15,190 nucleotides of DNA, from contig PLKU01000187.1 in NCBI GenBank assembly GCA_003140705.1, positions 433 to 15,622 on the forward strand, read 5' to 3'. Shown one piece after another: positions 13,301 through 15,190 of this stretch. The notes beneath the pieces were generated by a model. It was not told the origin of the DNA. It ran no database searches and worked only from the letters and a program-made list of their open reading frames with translations. The stretch's first letter is position 1. The number at the start of each line of letters is the position of its first letter. The translations under genes were made by a program, and so were the position numbers. Source of the DNA: Acidobacteriaceae bacterium (lineage in GTDB: Bacteria; Acidobacteriota; Terriglobia; Terriglobales; Acidobacteriaceae).

Positions 13301-14434
13301 ATGTTGATCTTTGCAGCCATCCTCGCCATCTTTGTCTATGGAATGATTGCCGCCATGCTGGGCACGATCCTTCCCGATCTGTCCGATCGCTTTCACCTGA
13401 CACCGACGCAGAATGGAACTATCGCCTTCGCACAGGCCGTTGGGCTCATGATTGCCTCGCTTGCGGTTGGCCCGTTGCTTGATACTCAGGGCGACAAGGC
13501 CGGCCTTGTCCTTGGCTTGGCGTTGATCGCGATTGCGCTCTTTTCCCTTCCCAAGTCAAAGGGATTCCACAGCATCGTCTTCCTTTTGTTTCTGCTCGGA
13601 GTCGGCGGCGGCATCGTCGTCACGGGCGCCAACGCGCTTGCCAACAGCATCAGCGGAGCGCACAGCGCAACCGCGCTCAACTTGGTCAATCTATTCTTTG
13701 GCCTCGGAGGACTTGCAACTCCATTCATCTCAGCCAATCTTTTTGACCGAAATTGGGTCCGCCTCTGCTATATTGTCGCCGGACTCACCATCGTCGCCCT
13801 GATCGTTCAGGCCGTTACCAGCATGCCCGCCCCATCCGGCGCCGCGAGCTTTATCCTCGCCGATGCGGGCTCCGTTCTTGGACGCCCTCTCCTCTTCATG
13901 CTCGGCTTCTTCCTCTTTCTCTATGTCTCCTGCGAGGTCGGCGTGTGGAACTGGCTGCCCCGCCATCTCATCGCCCAGGGTATTCCAGAGTCGCGTGCAC
14001 TCAACATCCTCTCTCTCGGATTCGCGCTTGGCCTGCTCATCGGCCGCGCCGTGGTCTCTCCCATCCTCATCCGGGTCCCCGCCGTCGATGTCACCCTGGC
14101 AGCGTCAATTGCCATGGCTGTCACCACATTTCTCATGCTCCGCACCTGCAAACCAACGGTTGCGTTTGTGCTGGTATTTATCGCAGGCCTCACGATGGCG
14201 CCGGTCTTCCCAACCACTCTGGCCATCGTAGGCAATACATTTCCACGCATGTCCGGTACAGCCATCGGCTTCGCCATCACCTGTGGATGGGCAGGCCTTG
14301 CTGTCAGTTCCCGCATCATCGGCGCAATCGCCGGAGGCGATCCATTGCGGCTCAAGAAAGCTCTCCTGCTCATTCCCGCATCGGCTGTTTTGATGGTCGG
14401 AGTCAATCTGGCCATCTGGGCCAAACTGCGGTAG
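13301..14434 (+). CDS. MFS transporter, sugar:proton symporter type (FucP/GlcP-like)
   Basis: This 377-residue protein is hydrophobic throughout, with about 11-12 transmembrane helices. The first half shows MLGTILPDLSDRFHLTPTQNG (19-39), a motif A-like loop GPLLDTQGDKAG (57-68), GANALANSI (109-117) and NLVNLFFGLGGLATPF (127-142). The last is usual for the fucose-galactose-glucose symporter branch of the major facilitator superfamily. The second half has GLTMAPVFPTTLAIVGNTFP. This points to uptake of a hexose or similar small molecule with protons across the inner membrane, but the substrate is uncertain. The start at 13301 has AAGGA ten bases before it. It stands alone, with pckA starting about 200 bases downstream on the same strand. 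Confidence 0.88.
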   Translation: MLIFAAILAIFVYGMIAAMLGTILPDLSDRFHLTPTQNGTIAFAQAVGLMIASLAVGPLLDTQGDKAGLVLGLALIAIALFSLPKSKGFHSIVFLLFLLGVGGGIVVTGANALANSISGAHSATALNLVNLFFGLGGLATPFISANLFDRNWVRLCYIVAGLTIVALIVQAVTSMPAPSGAASFILADAGSVLGRPLLFMLGFFLFLYVSCEVGVWNWLPRHLIAQGIPESRALNILSLGFALGLLIGRAVVSPILIRVPAVDVTLAASIAMAVTTFLMLRTCKPTVAFVLVFIAGLTMAPVFPTTLAIVGNTFPRMSGTAIGFAITCGWAGLAVSSRIIGAIAGGDPLRLKKALLLIPASAVLMVGVNLAIWAKLR

Positions 14435-14451
14435 ATCAAACCCCGCCCTCA

Positions 14452-14478
14452 TCAGATTTGAGCTTGCTCACGATCTGA
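14452..14478 (+). terminator. Hairpin after the MFS gene, possible transcript end
   Basis: TCAGAT (14452-14457) pairs with ATCTGA (14473-14478). Within the loop TGAGC (14459-14463) pairs with GCTCA (14466-14470), giving a long interrupted hairpin 18 bases after the stop codon. No T run follows, so it is not a classic rho-independent terminator, but it may mark the 3' end of the message. Confidence 0.4.
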
Positions 14479-14631
14479 CCCGCACACAGGTGACACTCAA
14501 ACTCCAGTCCCAATCCACACGTGCCGCTATCTTAGTTTGCACAGCGCTCTCTGATTCCTGAAGCTTTTCTTGTGGCACAATATCTTAACTTTCATTTTCA
14601 ATTCATACTTAATAGAAAGGACATCTGCCCA

Positions 14632-15190
14632 ATGGGGAATCTCTCGATCGTCGAGGCAGTGCGAGCGCTGGCCGCCGGCCCTCAAGTCCATTCAAATATG
14701 CAGGCCGCACAGCTCATTGAAACCGCACTGTTGCGCGGTGAAGGTCGCATGGCAGCCAACGGCGCTTTCGTGGCCACCACGGGCGCCAGAACCGGCCGCA
14801 GTCCCAGAGACAAATTCATTGTTGATGATGAAGTGACTCACAACACCGTCAGCTGGGGCCGTGTGAACCAACCCTTTTCACCCCAACGCTTCGATGCTCT
14901 TCTCGAACGCGTCCTTGAACACATGGGGGAGCGCGACCTGTTTGTCCAGGATCTTTACTCTGGAGCGGACCCAACCTATCGGCTCCCCATCCGCATCATC
15001 GCCGAATATGCCTGGCACACCCTCTTTGTACGCCAGCTCTTCATCCGGCCAGAACCCGCCGACTTGGCCGTGCATGTTCCCGAGTTCACCGTCATCGCTG
15101 CACCCGAGTTCGAGGCCAATCCCGAACGCGACGGAACCCGCACCGGCGCTTTCATCCTTACCGATTTCACTCGCCGCATCGTGCTCATTG
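14632..15190 (+). CDS. pckA: Phosphoenolpyruvate carboxykinase (ATP), N-terminal part (cut by window edge)
   Basis: An open frame from ATG at 14632 runs off the window after 186 codons. It matches the N-terminal domain of ATP-type PEP carboxykinase: GARTGRSPRDKFIV (residues 51-64, with the substrate-binding Arg), ERDLFVQDLYSGADP, and YAWHTLFVRQLFIRPE in the order known from E. coli PckA (VFTGRSPKDKYIV, LFVVDAFCGANP, FVKNMFIRP). The nucleotide-binding and metal-binding parts lie beyond the edge. The enzyme converts oxaloacetate and ATP to PEP, ADP and CO2, the first step of gluconeogenesis. GAAAGGA (14615-14621) lies ten bases before the ATG. The AT-rich 14580-14613 just upstream is the likely promoter area, though boxes are unclear. 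The same-strand neighbour is a probable sugar transporter. Confidence 0.95.
   Translation, partial: MGNLSIVEAVRALAAGPQVHSNMQAAQLIETALLRGEGRMAANGAFVATTGARTGRSPRDKFIVDDEVTHNTVSWGRVNQPFSPQRFDALLERVLEHMGERDLFVQDLYSGADPTYRLPIRIIAEYAWHTLFVRQLFIRPEPADLAVHVPEFTVIAAPEFEANPERDGTRTGAFILTDFTRRIVLI

Noticed and set aside
13753..14478. 241-codon plus-strand frame
   Set aside because: It lies inside the MFS gene in another frame, and its product is rich in Arg, His and Pro with no fold signal, as expected of a shadow frame.
1..15190. CRISPR arrays, insertion sequences, prophage genes, biosynthetic clusters or anti-phage systems
   Set aside because: No spaced repeats, transposase or integrase motifs, phage structural genes or multi-gene defence modules were seen. 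The toxin-antitoxin pair is the only accessory-type element.

Overview
The window reads as an ordinary stretch of bacterial chromosome, moderately GC-rich and densely coded on both strands. My best guess for the host is Acidobacteriota. The guess rests on the gene mix (HslUV, CocE-type secreted hydrolase, HAD-UbiA fusion, FitAB toxin-antitoxin pair, FN3 lipoprotein, ATP-type PEP carboxykinase) and on protein style, not on a marker gene, so it is weak. At least three genes appear to start with TTG behind a clear Shine-Dalgarno sequence.

Layout. Bases 1-29 are the 3' end of a tRNA-Ala gene whose body lies outside the window. A HAD-UbiA fusion membrane prenyltransferase (75-1541) follows closely, then a FitA/FitB-type toxin-antitoxin operon (1606-2302) with a recognisable promoter and twin palindromes over it. 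Facing it on the minus strand is a run of three genes: a small membrane-anchored protein of unknown function (5592-6068), a CDF zinc/cobalt exporter (4587-5543) and an exported CocE/NonD-family serine hydrolase (2336-4546). Diverging from this run is hslV-hslU (6254-8365), the bacterial proteasome-like protease. Its peptidase subunit must carry a propeptide before the catalytic Thr, and its ATPase is longer than usual. A small VOC-fold protein (8596-8958) and an unrecognised 190-residue protein (9077-9649, minus) converge on a perfect 13-bp hairpin.

The minus strand then holds transaldolase (9907-10908), with its own terminator, and a two-gene unit of an FN3-repeat lipoprotein (11867-13009) and an FAA-hydrolase family enzyme (11017-11835). 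A 63-codon ORF of uncertain status lies just upstream of that unit. The right end, on the plus strand, carries an MFS transporter of the sugar-symporter type (13301-14434) and the first 186 codons of pckA (14632 to the edge).

There is central carbon metabolism (transaldolase, PEP carboxykinase, a probable sugar transporter), protein quality control (HslUV), metal export and envelope functions, but no prophage, CRISPR array, insertion sequence or obvious multi-gene novel system. The best leads are fine-scale: the fitAB operator and its 14-codon bridging ORF, the HslV propeptide, the HslU insertions, a C8 tract in the ribosome-binding region of the 158-residue membrane protein, and a possible REP-like element after transaldolase. 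No gene-free stretch exceeds 300 bases; the longest (13010-13300 and 9650-9906) are described in the entries.
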